A DNA stretch of 64,000 nt, taken from NCBI GenBank assembly GCA_025667525.1, contig CM046877.1, forward strand, positions 295,426,364 through 295,490,363, given 5' to 3'. The stretch comes from Glebionis coronaria (lineage: Eukaryota > Streptophyta > Magnoliopsida > Asterales > Asteraceae). Below are positions 40,349 through 53,578 of this stretch, piece after piece. Below the pieces are notes generated by a model. It was not told the origin of the DNA, made no database searches, and saw only the letters and a program-made list of their open reading frames with translations. Position 1 is the first letter of the stretch. Every line of letters starts with the position of its first letter. A program made the position numbers and the translations under genes.

Positions 40349-40920
40349 GGAGGTATTTGCTGGTGAATTACCTAGACTTTCGCCATTAAGTCAAGTTGAA
40401 TATGATATTGATTATATTCCCGGTGCTGCACCTGTGGCGTGTGCACTGTACGTTGGCACCATCTGAATTAAAGGAATTACCGTACAACTGAGAGTGTTGT
40501 CGGAGAAAGATTTTATTCTACCGAGCTCGTCATCATGAAGAGCTATGGTGTTATTATTCCTTATGTTTACTAATTACCGTGAAATAGGTAAATTGACGAT
40601 TAAAAATCTATATCCACTTCCCAAGATGATAGATTTGTTCGATCATTTACAAGGTTCTAGCGTATATTCAAAAATTTGATCCTCGGCATGGTTATCATCA
40701 ACTTCACGTCCGCGAAAAAGATTATCTATTCCAATTACTGCAACCAGAACTTGTAATGAACATTATGAGTTTTACGTGATGTCGTTTGGATTGACTAATA
40801 CATATGTAGCACCCATAAATTTGGTGAATCACGTGTGTAGGCTGTAATTTGATAAATTCATGCTTGTGATTATTGAGGACCATTTGTTTGTTTCTAAGAA
40901 TAAGAATGAGTTAATAATTA
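40349..40920 (+). pseudogene. G3 reverse transcriptase remnant (chromovirus type)
   Basis: The order of blocks is that of plant chromovirus [71 protein letters not shown], and FDKFMLVIIEDHLFVSKN. The last block corresponds to the catalytic FIDDILIYSKN; here it reads IIEDH, so one of the two aspartates is replaced. There are several stops and frameshifts, and a deletion removes the KKKDGSFRMCIDYRELN block. It is not functional. Confidence 0.85.
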
Positions 40921-41820
40921 TTTATAGACTGCCCTGAAGTGGCCGAACAATGAAAACCTGTACCTTGAGTATTTAACATGAGATTTAAGACTAAATCCTT
41001 TACATTATTTGACCGTGTGATTAATAAGGTAATGGAATCTATATTGAATTTTCAAAAATTTGAGCCATTTAAGATTTTGGGTTTTACCAAAAAGAAAGTG
41101 GAAATATGTTTTGACAGATATTTTATCAAAGAAATTTTTAAGGGGTTATTTCCTTATGCCCAAATCATTTAACTAAACTCCTGTTTAGGGGTAAATGTTT
41201 ATGTATACCTCAATACAACCTAAGAGGGATTGAGGAAACCATTTAAACCATGTCTTGAAATTTGAAGCGACAATTTTTGCTTTTCAACTAAGAAAATTTT
41301 GACCAAAGTGTAACCAAAGATTTTTCGAACTTTTACGAATCTTAATATTTATTTTCGATAAATCAACAAAAATCGTGTTAATTAAATTCATATTTATTTT
41401 GAACATTTTTATATAATTGGTCAAACTAAGAAATTTAAAGTTTTTATGTTTATGTTTCATAAAAATTAAATATTTAACATCTAATTACTTGTAATAATTA
41501 TCGACGCTTTAGACGTCGGATTGAGCAAAACTGGTAAAAATGACAGTTGAGACGAAACTAAAAATTAGAAAATATGAAGAAAGAATTCTTGAATGAATAC
41601 GGTCATGATATTTATCAGGGAAGGTGAATGTAGATACTGACACATTATATAGAAAGGATAAAGAACCAATTAGGATGTGTTCCTTAGTAATGATTGTGGA
41701 AACTAAATTGCCGAACAATTTAAAAATAGCCGATGCTTGTAAAAAGGCTAATATAGATAAAAAAAGGGTTCACGGCTAATGTGAACCATTAGAAATGAGA
41801 GCCGATGGCGTTAAATGATT
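40921..41820 (+). pseudogene. Decayed RNase H/connection region of G3
   Basis: This position should hold RNase H. FKPFKILGFTKKK-like pieces and AT-rich insertions are present, but there is no secure motif. It is assigned by position between RT and integrase. Confidence 0.35.
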
Positions 41821-42590
41821 AAAAGGCCACTTGTGGTTGCCTAAATATGGAGGTTTGTGAGATGTAGTCATGTTGGAATATTATAAGATTAAGTATTCTA
41901 TTCATGCCATTTCTGATTTAGTGTATCTTTATCTGAAGAAGTTGTACTGATGGAAAACATATGAAGGCATACATCCCCTCATACATTAGTAAACGTCTAA
42001 CTATTGCAAAGGTCATCATCTGAATTTGATTCGATTTGGGTCATCGTCGACAGACTGACCAAATCTACTAATATCATTCCAGTTAATGATAAATTCTCGA
42101 TGAAGAAATTGACTCTTTTGTATTTAAAGGAGTTGTGTAAACATGGTGTGCCTGTATCGATCATCTCTATCAAGATCCTCGCTTCGCATCGAATTTCTAG
42201 AGATTTGCTCAGAAGTCATTGAGAACGAATCTTGATGAGAGTACTGTTTACCACCCCAATCGAAGGGACGAGGTAAAGTAACGATACAAAATACTATAAG
42301 TGTTGTTTTATGCTTGAATGATTGACCTTTGGTAATGAACCGTATAATCGTTTCCTTTGGAGAGATTATCATTGATAATTATCTTATTAGGATCGAGACC
42401 AAATCTTGTGAGGATCTAAATGTGAGAGCATCTGTAAGCAGGAGTTGGGAGGAAGACACCCGACATACACCCATTGTGAGTTGGACATGTATTTTAGGTT
42501 TAAGGTTTCCTATGATGACAAACCTAACCTTACAAAATACCCGACCCACGAGACCTGAAATGATTGTTGAAATTAGGATCTGATTATTGA
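41821..42590 (+). pseudogene. G3 integrase remnant
   Basis: HLWLPKYGGL, YYKIKYSIHA and YLYLKKLY match the zinc-binding N-terminal part of gypsy integrase (LWVPxxxxLR...H.xKYSIHPG...DLKxxYWWP). After an internal deletion near 41980, SSEFDSIWVIVDRLTKSTNI (42015-42080) and YLKELCKHGVPVSIIS match the catalytic core start. The region after 42200 is frameshifted. No intact chromodomain can be seen, and the core Asp-Asp-Glu set is incomplete. Confidence 0.75.
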
Positions 42591-43129
42591 CTGCCGGTAG
42601 TGGGCAGGAGGTTATGTGAATATGAAATGTAGATCTTAAAGTGACAGATGGGTAGCGAAGTTATGCCAAAAATTTTAACCATGGAAAAATGAATTGATGA
42701 TCTGAAAGATCATGGGATACAAGTCCCCGTTGTATGGGACCATTGAGATGATGTAAAAGATTGGTTTGAAAGGCATATAAGCTAGATCTACCCTAGGACT
42801 TCAAGAGCTGCGTGAATTATGTTTCGTATATCGAACTTGATAAAATGTCTATCAAGTAAGAATCTGATCACTTCGTTATAAAGTTTAGATCGGTGAAAAG
42901 TTGCATTCATCAAAAACCCGTGAACATCATGAATAGAGAAAGTAAGTCAACATTAAGCCTGATCTTATTCCCGTAGTTATGTCTGATGAAACTCGCGTAT
43001 TATAATTAATTACACTTGTGAGAAAAGACCGAATGTGGAGGAAATACCCACATGGCTTTAACTCTATAAGAAGCGAGTAGTAAGATAAGATGATCTTTGA
43101 GGACAAAGATCCTGTTTAGGGGTAAATGC
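42591..43129 (+). other. G3 3' end of the internal region with polypurine-like tract
   Basis: No ORF. It ends GAGGACAAAGATCC, then TGTTTAGGGGTAAATGC, directly before the 3' LTR. Confidence 0.55.
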
Positions 43130-46100
43130 TGTGACAATCCGTCAATTTATGGTTTATATTTTATTCTCAAATATTATTTAAAAACATTATTTTAATGTTA
43201 TATTATGAACTCACTTATTTCTGGGAAGAAATTTGGATTTACGTCTTGAAGTAGCATCGACTACGTCTAAACCAGAGGATTCTACGTTACGTGCTCACGT
43301 TTACATACACTGTTTTGGTGACAGTCCGACATTTCAGGAAATAAATTTATCTGTGAATATTATTTTGGAATTTTAAATTTGTGTTGGTTCATAATCTCAC
43401 AAATTTACGAGAAGAGATTAGGACTTACGATTATAATTTAACGTCCTATACGACTAAAACCTTAGGATTACGTATTTATGTTTTTGAACTCCGTTTTTGA
43501 TGAGACAATTTTTATTAGATTCGTTTTGTGCCGTTGATTCATAATTTATAAAAACGTTTTTCGTAAAACGACCCGAGGGAACGCAAATCGAGGAAACTAG
43601 AATCGATGAGTACCCGTAAATTAATAGGGATGTGACAAGTTTAAACTTTCCCACCCCTATACAAGTGGCATCTAAGAGTACACAACACACTCTTGATGTG
43701 TCAAGTTTACTTAAGTAAACAAGGACACTTGTCCTTGTTTCTTTCCAAACCACTAGCTACACAAAACTAGCTAAACCATGAAACCATTTCACATACATGC
43801 AAAAACTCCATTTTCTCTCTTCCTCTCTCTCTATGAACGTCTACCACCACCACAATCATCATCATACACCAAAAATCTAACCACAAATCTTATGTATAAG
43901 TTACATATGATGATAACCTATTGAAGACATGAAGATTGGAGGTGATCTTAACAACTAAAAAGGAGTTTCCATAGATCTTAGGGCTGATTTTCAAGAGGAT
44001 AATCATGCACATGAAGATCTCAAGGAGTTCATTTGCCAAGTTAAAGATGTGATAACAAGAACCAAGTCTTTTTCATCCAAAAACTCATCATTTCATCACT
44101 TTGGTGGTATAGAGATTGTTCTTCCTATCCTTTTGTTATTTTAATTATGTAATCTTGTATTTCCTTTATTTATATATATGTATATGATGATGAATGATGA
44201 TTAAAAATATTATATGGGGATTTGGTGTTGATAGATTTGATAAACATGGGTAAAAAGATGGAAAAACCACATGTAAAATGGTTAAAATCTTGCTTAAAAT
44301 GACGGCTGTATAAAAACAGTAAGTAACCAAATTATAAACTGATAAAACTGCATGGTAGAATCAATTTACAGTAAGTATTAGATGTCATACACATGTGAGA
44401 GTTGGCCATGCAATGGAATCATCAAAATGAGTGAGATATGATCAAAATAAAATTTGTATATCAATCTGAATAGTCTGTTTTGTAGGGACTGTTAAGGATA
44501 CTTATACATAGATTGAGCAGTAGCTATAACTAAGTTATTTGTAGCACATAATATGAAGTTTATGTCATCTAAAAATGAGCTTCTATCTCCTTATAGAACT
44601 CAAGATATGAGAAAAATAGTGAAAGTGAAACTAAAAATCATATTTTGTTAAATTAAAGTTTAATAGTATTATATAAGCACTCAAATAATATAGTATAGAA
44701 TGTGAAATTAAAACCCACTAACTTATATATTTCATTTATATAAATATGTATAAGGATAAATAAATGGACATTTTATAAAAATGGTAGTTTGGTAAGTTTT
44801 ATAAGTTATAAAAACTATAAACATGATTTTTACGTCTATTCGGCCAATACCGTAAAATTAACGTTTTTCGTCAATTAAAACTTAGACGATCGGAACTGTC
44901 TAATGTAAACTTTTTAAAAAGTCATATACTGATATATAAGTACTTAATACAAGTAAAAACCGATAAAACCCGAACTATATAACATACGGACATTAACGGG
45001 CTAAATTAGCATTATTGGGCTATTAATCCAACCAAATGGGCTAAACATTTATAAATTTACTTATTGGGTTAAACCCACTTGGGCCCAACATGTAAAGTAT
45101 AATACTGATAATAAAAGTATAAAACGGTCTAATTTAAGGTAATGGGCTTATAATAGGCTTATTGGACCTAAAACATGTAAACAGGTAAAACTAATAAACT
45201 AGTATAAAAGTTACCAACACATAACACTAAAATGAGTAAATGAGAATGTATAAACCACTTGATCATCATCATATGTATAAAATCATCATATGTATGCATA
45301 ATTGTTATTTTGATAAAGTCATTGGACAAAAGTCTAAGACCGATTATTATTTGTCTAGGTTTCCGTGATTGAAGCACGTACCGTACATCCGAATCGCCGA
45401 TAACCGCCTTTCCCAATCAACGTGAGTTCATAGCCTCGCACTCTTTTAAATGTTTTTATGAAATGCTTTATAAACCCGCGAGGGAGATAACATGTTAGTT
45501 TTTATAAAATAGGACACTAGTTGCCCCGATTGTCTGTTTATTGATTTGGACCCAAATGATTGTATGACCCGATGAATGATTAAATGACCTGATAGATGAA
45601 ATGAAATGGATTATTAAAGTTAGGTTATGTCACTAAAAGTCCCATTAGCATGAATTGTGAACTACCGGGATTTGGTAGACGCTTATGCATAAATAGTACT
45701 ATTTGGGGACGATCACCCCAGTTCGCGCCTTGACGGTTGATCCCCGTCGTGCCACATTGATTGGTAAGTGAATTTATGTATGAGAAGATTTCTATAGCGT
45801 GATATTTTGACGACACGCTAATTTAGATGGGAAAATGAGTCTCGGGTTAGCTACCCGTTGTTTGTTGTAGTAAGGTAACAATGTCATGCGGCTTATAATA
45901 ACCCAAAAATAACGAAATACTGCTATACGCACTGAATTACAATGAATTGCCTGACTAGCAATACGAGGTCTTATTATTGATATTATGTTCGTGTTTTGGT
46001 TTTTATAACCATATCCATATAACGGTTTTTATTTAACTTTATAAAACGTTATGAAACGTATTGTATGATGTTTTTACGACATTGGTTCGTATAATGGTTT

Positions 46101-46561
46101 TGAAGGCAACAACCTATATTATGATTTTTTATAAGGATTTGTATAAAATGACTTTGGCTATTTTATGCCCTATTACAAAGATTTGTACAAAATGATTTTT
46201 GGTAATAATTTTATACTGATGTATATTGATGGATTTAATTAAACTCTATGAATTCACTCGGCGTTTTCACTGACCTTTTCTTTTAACATGTTTTATCTCA
46301 GGTACTTGAAGGTAATTCTCGGGAAGACAACAAGAATTCATGGCCCGCACTTAAATAATAATTTCCATTCAAATGCTTTGTAAAACCTGTATGAAATACA
46401 ATGACTTGGAACCTATGTAAAATTTGATATTTATGAATGGAAATGCTTTATTATTAAACGACGCGATTTTTATGCGTTGTCTATGATGTGAGTAATGTGC
46501 TATCCCGTAACACCAACGAGTCTTCCGCTGTATTGAATTGTGTAAATTTGGGGGTGTTACA
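43130..46561 (+). repeat. G3 3' LTR (3,432 bp)
   Basis: It matches 23738-27174 end to end. The right edge is followed by CGGTA and then resumes G2 LTR sequence. Confidence 0.95.
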
Positions 46562-46566
46562 CGGTA

Positions 46567-48319
46567 CCTCCGTAACTAGTACTACTGACTGGTCATGCTT
46601 GTATATAAGGCTCATGCAATTTAACTTAATTAAAAACTGATTTCTGATAAAATATAACATATAATTGGGGAAAACGTTTGGCTGCAGACGGGGAATCCTA
46701 ATCATGCATAGAAAGGAAGTCCTTACTGAAAGGACAGGAAATCCGTACCTCGTGTCCAGTAACCGACTGCAAGAATACAAGTAGAACTCCTACTCAGACT
46801 TCACGCAAGCTACATAAATAAAAGGCGCGAATAAGCTAACTGATATCCGTCTATTTAATTTACTGTTCTTATTGGTTTATCATTTATTTATTTTATTTTA
46901 TTTCTGGAAATCTGTATGCATATTAACTGATGATTCAGAACTTATAATAATTCTTGCAATATTAATGACCTAAAAATGAATACAATACGAACGTATTCTG
47001 ACATGATATTAATACTATAATAAATGACTTGCAAATAATACAAAGTTTTCCAACTTATAAAGTTTCAAAATCATTTAATTCATATAATAAAATTATACCC
47101 TTTTACAATATTAAAAACAAAACTATATTAATTTAATTAATTTAAAATATAATTTAAAACATTTATAAAACTTATAATAAAAAGGTATAAAATAAAGATC
47201 TTCGTTTTATATGTAAAGTTTTATATTTCGAACCTACCGAGATATCCCCCATCTCGGTCGCACTAAAACAATTAACCAACTATACAAAATCTGCCTATAT
47301 GAATTAGTGACAGAAATTTCTGTGTCGCTATAAACAGTGTGACTAAAACTGGCTCAAAATTGTCCCTAGAAACTGTCACTTAGAATCTGCGACAGAAATT
47401 TCGTCGCCAATCTGTCGCTAAAGTCATTTTAAAAGCTGTTATTTTCTTTCCGAATTTAACCACTGATTTTATATAAGATCCCTACTGATTTTGGTAAAGT
47501 TCCCACTGATTAGTTGTTTGTTCCCACTGCTTTCACTACTGTCAAACCCAAACACCCCCTTATTGTATGTACCTACTGTCCAGCAAACCAAACACCCCTG
47601 TTGCACATCAAACACCCCCTCTGGCGGCTGTTTGCTGTTGTCGTCACACCTACAGCCCTATTTGGGGTTTGTTTCAGCCTGACCACCAAAAGAAATCACC
47701 GAGACCATATAGGTCTCGGCTGTGTACACTCAAAACCCACTGAGAGTTAATATAACTCTCGGTTTTCGTGCAAAAACATCAAACCCAACTGATTTAAATG
47801 GTTTTAAAGAATCCATGATCAAAGGGAAAAAAAGAGCGGTTTACCTTGCACATGATGTTAGGACGAATGAAGTACTAATCACTTGCTAACAAATTTCTCG
47901 AAGCCCTTTTTTTGTTCTTTATGTCGGCAGCCACAAGAGGAAAAACACGTAACCCTAGTTCTTTTTTTTCTGTTTTTGTTGTTTGTACGTGAGAAAAGAG
48001 GAAAGGGGGTTTACCCCGTTTTTCTTTGTTAGTAATATGGGCTGAAGGCCCACCTTCCTTTTCTTTGTTCTATAGTAAGCGACCCATAAAACCAAACACA
48101 CTTTCTTTTCTGTTTTCATGTTTAGATAATTTAACGCAATGATCGTGTTTATTTTCCCGTGTTTGAATTTTCTGAAAACGTAACACTCTTTCTGTAAATA
48201 TATAGTACATTCGTAATACGTTCGTAGTGTTCTTCTGAATTTTATTAATTATTTTCTGAATAATTATCTTTTGTAACATTTAAATAATGCTTAGTGCGTA
48301 ATTACTCTTAACGTTTAAT
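46567..48319 (-). repeat. G2 5' LTR, right part, truncated at 48319
   Basis: It aligns with 16393-18154 of the other G2 LTR. The match ends abruptly at ACGTTTAAT: the last 185 bp of the LTR (18155-18339 in the other copy) are missing. Inverted repeats with CCGAG arms are at 47237-47257, 47699-47719 and 47740-47762. Confidence 0.85.
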
Positions 48320-48403
48320 GATTGGCTCGCTAACCCAGTAATGGTTAAAAATCATGATGGTAGCTGGCGCATGTGCGTTGATTTCACGGACCTCAATAAA
48401 GCT
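48320..48403 (+). pseudogene. Small gypsy RT fragment at the G2 edge
   Basis: Plus strand reads WLANPVMVKNHDGSWRMCVD, then FTDLNKA. This is the start of the RT domain in Athila/Tat-type gypsy elements (WLANPVVVxKKxGxWRMCVDYTDLNKA). It is only about 28 residues and is cut on both sides. Confidence 0.75.
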
Positions 48404-48433
48404 GATGAGACTATAATTATACATAGTCTCATC
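48404..48433. repeat. 11-bp inverted repeat
   Basis: GATGAGACTAT and ATAGTCTCATC are separated by eight bases, exactly where the RT similarity ends. Confidence 0.85.
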
Positions 48434-51400
48434 GTCCAAATCGGGCTTAAAAAGCTAAAAATATCATTAAAATACCCCAAAATATGCTTGTGTTTGTTCA
48501 TTGTGTATTTTAGGTACGGATATCGAGAAATCAACAAAAAATCACAACAATGAAGCAAAAACGAACACGGGAAACGAAGACGCACAAAGAACCAGACCCG
48601 AGAAATGAATTTCCAATGAAGTCCTTGAAGTTTGAAGATTTATCAAGTTTGGTCCCTCAACTTTTGAAGAACTGTCACTTTATACCCCTCATCTATCATT
48701 ATTTGCATTGGGGTCCCTAAAGTTTGAACAATGTACAAGAATAACCCTTGGAGAATACCAATATTGCATCAATGGTCCTTTAATCCTTGTTTGAAAAATA
48801 TGAGGGGACTGATTTTGTATATTCCACAAAGATATATAAAAGGGAATTGGTTATATGATAGAGGAAACTACTTATGTACACTTTTACAAAAGCAGGGGAC
48901 CAAACCTGCCCATTTCATAACCCATACCCTGATTTTACCCAACATATAACCATTTAACCCCATCTCCCCAATCATATTTCGCCACATCACCATATCCAAA
49001 CAAGTCCTATACCCAACCTAACAAACCATTTACCCAATACTTAACATTTAAACTATCTTATTTAATTATTAGAACCGGGTAACAAATACTTAACCCCCTC
49101 CCCAAATCAAAATCCACTGTGCTTTCACCCTCCCAACTATAAACCATAAGATTGATTTACCCATTAAACCTTGGGGTTTTTAGCTAAATCACTCCATAAT
49201 CGTGATTCAACATATCACCATCACATTCCCAATCTCAAAATACTCTCCAGCTCACTAAATGACCCCACCCAATGGTCCCCTACACATCCAAACAAAAGAT
49301 TGCTTAGAAAATCAACGATGGAGAGGATTTTCGTGTTGCCAAAGAAATTTACAACGGATTAGATTCATTCAACACTGCTGGAATCACATGGGCTCTAACA
49401 AACAGCCAAATCCATCCTTGGACCAAGAATTCAAAGTGGCATATAAGCATCTTCAAACGAATATCCAAGGGCAGAAAAGGAATTGTTTAAGCATTAGGGT
49501 TTGTGTTTTTCCTTTTTCTAGATTGTTCTTAGGAGTGCTATAAAAACACAAGTCGGGTTGTGACTGTGTTTCTTGTTCCAACCTTATGTATTTTTTTTAA
49601 AATCAATGAATATTTACAATTTTGTTTTATAAATCTTATATAAAGCTGAGTTCCATTTAATTATTGTTGTAGTGTAACTTCTTTAAGTTTTCTGCAAATT
49701 TAGTATTAAGTTACAAATTTTATCAAAGTGGTTCTTGTTCAAAAATCTTGGCAAAAAATCCTTTTGAGATCCGAGTTTGTGGGCTTGATATTCAGGTTTG
49801 ATTGACAACCAAACCTGAACATTGGGTTTGTAAACTTGTTATTTAGAACTGCTTACTAGTTGATTTGTTTCAGAAATTGTGGTTTCAAAAGTTGTGGGAT
49901 ACTTTGTTTTTCTTATTTTTTGTTTGATCACTCACTGCTCATAAGCCTATGCATAAGCTATCCGACAACTAGCATATGCATAAGCTTTATAGCTTGTAGT
50001 TTACTTTGTGGTACTTGTGTAGGGTCGCGAATATCATTTTCCTTGCTGATTTTAATTTGAAGAAATAGCGTTGGATTTGGTTCTGTTGTAGAACTCCAAC
50101 GAAGCCCCTCTACACACTTCTTGGTGAGTCTCATTGAGCATGTGGAATAGCTACGAGAAGGCATCAGCCCAGGTCAAGGCTTGAACCCTCTAGCTATTTT
50201 ATGTATCTCTTTTAGGAGCTTTTCATAGTAGTGTATAAGTTGTGGTTTGACCTTGGTTACTTTTATTTTGTGATTGTCTTGGTGTGATTGTATTCATTTT
50301 GATGATAGCTTAGCATTTGCGTAGGAGAGTATAGGTTTTAGGTTGATTTACATCTTTTTCTTGTTTTATTTTGTTAAACTGAAATTTATAGGGAGTGTTG
50401 GAACTTTTTTTTGTTAAGAGGGGAGGGTGACAACCCCGATTGGCTGAGCAAGTTTAGACAATCCATTCTAGTTGGAATAGAGCAGGTTTGGTAGATTGTT
50501 TAAAGTTGGGTAGTTTAAGAATTAAAAAGTTCATAACTTTTTTTTCAAAATTCTGTCAAACAGCAGGTCTCTAGGTTGTTTACTGCGTGTTCTCTGAAAG
50601 TTAGTTTGATATAAAAAAAGAAAAGTTGTTTTCATTTTTTATACTTCTAGGTTCTGATTTTTCATTATAGATTCTCAATTTGTTGTTACTTATGTTTGAC
50701 AGCGCTTAAAGTTAGTTTCATATAACTTGACTCGGGTTTGTTGAAGTTTTAAGTTTCTACATGTAGGTTTGAAGTAGTTTGCTTTATAACTGCTTACAAT
50801 AGGACTTGTGAGTAAAAGTCTGAGACCATTTACATCAGACAAAATCATGCTTTTGTTTTGAGGATTTGAGTTCTAAGATTTTGAATTGTAATTCTAGGAT
50901 AGAGTTAAGTCTGGCTTCAACAAAATTGTAGTCTGATTTTGGTATAATCCGTTCTAGTATAATCTGTTGTAGTATACTTCCTTTTAAATTCTTGTTGGAA
51001 GTTAAGTCCTATATTAGTTCTAGGATTGTATTTCACTTATTAGGTATTAGGTTGACTTTATTTCAAGCTTTTGGTGGTCTTTTAGTGCCTATAACGCCAC
51101 TGTTTGCCACATCAAAACCACCAGCAGTCCTTGATGCTGGTTCTTGGGTTTTAAACCTTGAGACTTGATTAATATTTGGTTCATAGTGTACAGTAAGGTT
51201 TAGGGGCTGATATTTAGATTTATTAAGCTTATGGGTGGTTTTAGTGGTTCAAATTATCATCCAAGAGTCGTTTTCTGCCCATACAGTCACAGCAAGCATC
51301 TATTTCTACATTTCTTTTCCCTTTTTATCCGGTTCATGTGATTAGGGGTTCAATTCGTGCATGAAATTGGATTATTTGCTGGATGTTAGTATAATCTAGG

Positions 51401-51894
51401 GATAGGTAGTAGTAAGGTTTAAGTGGAAGACTTTTTGTTAGCTATTTGTTGCTTGTGTAGTTGCTGATATAGCCTTAGCATCTCGCGAACACTCTTTTTG
51501 CCCTACTATCGCTATTAGCAGGTTTACGAGGGTTGTTTTGTGACCCTTGGGCCCACAATTTGGAGAACATTTAGTTTTAAGTCTGAATGAGGAGTATATT
51601 GCCTTGTATTGGGGTGTCGTAGGTTTTAGATTAGCATATAAACCCACTGTTAGGAACTTAGACCAGCAGCCTTGTTTTTTTAGTATAGGACATTGTGTGA
51701 TTGTGGCTACTTGTGATTGTTTGTTGTGTTAGTGTGTCGTGTTTGACTCCTCACAACCAAACGGTTGTGAGGGTGCCATTTGTGCCAAAAAACATCGACA
51801 AACGAAGTCGAAACAAACAAAAACGAGCCGAAAAACCATACAGCAAGTTTCTGCTTTGTTGTCCGAGAACGTCATTATTTTTTTTGTTTTTTTT
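48434..51894. other. Unclassified stretch, possibly LTR or leader of an unknown element
   Basis: No ORF on either strand has recognisable coding. The 48600-49500 part has a texture like an LTR U3, and a TATA-like TATAAAAA at 49539-49546 is followed by a plausible 5' leader. From 49600 to 51700 it is T-rich, intron-like sequence. I find no second copy in the window, so LTR status is unproven. Confidence 0.35.
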
Positions 51895-51920
51895 TGTGTT
51901 GTCTGATATCAGACAACACA
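51895..51920. repeat. Perfect 26-bp palindrome
   Basis: Centred on TGATATCA with arms running TGTGTTGTC and GACAACACA. Two more GACAACAC copies follow within 50 bp. Confidence 0.95.
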
Positions 51921-51974
51921 GATATTGGACAACACCTTTGTCTGATAGGATCTTGGACAACACAGAAGTACTCC

Positions 51975-53560
51975 TGATAGGTGTGTAAACACCCATCCTT
52001 TTTACCACTTAATTACAATAATAACCGAGCCAAAACGTGTATTTTATGTCATTTATGTCGGAATTATGCGTGGTTTGTGTTTTTGTTGTGATTTAGGACG
52101 AAAAGGTGAAAAGTGGAGAAAACACGGGCATTCACGGGCTTTTATCGAAGAAAAAGACGAAAGACGAAGTCAAGAAATCAAGAGTGAGAAAAGAACGGAA
52201 GTCCAAGACCAATTCTGAAGATTTATCGAAAAAAAAGTCAAAAGACGGAAGTTTACTAAAAGCCGAAGAACTCGAGTCTTATTTATGAAGAAAATTCAAG
52301 ACGAGTTTAAATAAATCCCAAGACAAAGTCATTGAAGTCAAAAGATTAAAGAAGATTAAGGACTTAAGCATGCAATTAGAGAAAGATGGAAAAGGGGAGG
52401 AAGCTTCCTTCCACTAACCACCTTCTCCCCTATATATAGTTTGATAGGATTTCATTTGTAGTGGTTGGGTGGCTTGACAACCCATCTCTTCCACCATTTT
52501 CATTTACCTGCACATTTAATTTATGCACTTTAATTCATTGTCTTGCACTCTTTAATTCAAGTTTACTTTTATTGTTCTTGAATCTTCACCTTATTGTTAA
52601 TCTCCTTCTACCTTTCTTGTTTGATTTGTTCTTCATCTTTATTGTTCATGTTCTTGATTTGTTTATGGTTTTGATTAAGTGGGTTTTGATTATCTTGGTT
52701 ATGATTGTTGGTGTTATTGATTTGGATTGATTGGTTATTGTTAGTAGATCATTTGTGGTTGTTTTGGTTTAATCTTTTGGTTAATCTTGATTAGTTTTGG
52801 TCAAATTCGTGTTCTATTTCTTCTTCACTGTTCTTCGTGTTCATCTTACTATTTCTTTCCCCAGATATCCCGAGTCAGCATTTTTATTCCGTATCAATAT
52901 TGTTCATCCGGATTATCATTTATTCCGGATCAAGCTCCTTCGTCTGGAATATCATTTATTCCGGATCAAGCTCCTTCGTTCGGAATATCATTTATTCCGG
53001 ATCAAGCTCCTTCGTCCGGAATATTGATTATTTCGGATCAAGCTCCTTCATCCGGAATATTGATTATTCCGAATCAAGCTCCTTCGTTCGGAATATCATT
53101 TGATCCAGATCAACCTGTTTATTCCGGATGAAGCCCTTTTATTCCGGATGAGGATTTTATTCTGGATGAATTGATTTATTCCGAATGAAGGCTTTATTCC
53201 GAATGAAGTGTTTTCAGTTTTTTGTAGTTTTATGATTTCAATTTTTAAGCTTTACTTTTCTTGCCTTTTTCTTTATTTGTACTTTTACTTACCTTCCCTT
53301 TTAGTTTAAGTTTTAGTTTGAGTTATTTACCTTTATTGCTTTTAATTTCTCGTCATTTACTTTTCGCCAAGTTTTAATCTTTCATTGTTTCCTTTTACCG
53401 TCTTTATTTTTATTGTTTCAAGTCTTTATTTTTCAATAGTTTTAGACAACAACCATTCCATTTTTATTCCACCAAGAACAATTGAGTCACACTTTGAACC
53501 GTGATAAATTCGAGAAGATTCCGAGAACGAATTTTTCAACTTAGTAAAATCATTACATTA
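51975..53560 (+). repeat. G4 5' LTR
   Basis: It is closely similar to 57467-59056. A TATA box CTATATATAG lies at 52430-52439. The 36-bp tandem array is at 52922-53101. Confidence 0.95.
52922..53101 (+). repeat. 36-bp tandem array in the G4 LTR (5 units)
   Basis: Units start at 52922, 52958, 52994, 53030 and 53066. The pattern is ATTCCGGATCAAGCTCC, TTCGTCC, GGAATATCATTT. Each unit holds TTCCGGA-type words in both orientations. Because 36 is divisible by three, all frames stay open (for example GISFIPDQAPSS), which makes a spurious ORF. Confidence 0.9.
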
Positions 53561-53563
53561 AAA

Positions 53564-53578
53564 TGACGCCGCTGCCGG
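53564..53578 (+). other. G4 primer-binding site
   Basis: TGACGCCGCTGCCGG lies three bases after the LTR. It differs by one base from the TGGCGCCGCTGCCGG form expected for Athila-type elements (compare G5 at 59773). Confidence 0.75.

Noticed and set aside
52922..53101. CRISPR-like array
   Set aside because: Units are contiguous without unique spacers, and the context is an LTR in a plant genome.
52787..53131. ORF with repeated GISFIPDQAPSS peptides (also at 58283-58627)
   Set aside because: It lies within LTRs, the 36-bp unit keeps all frames open, and there is no family resemblance. I treat it as non-coding repeat.
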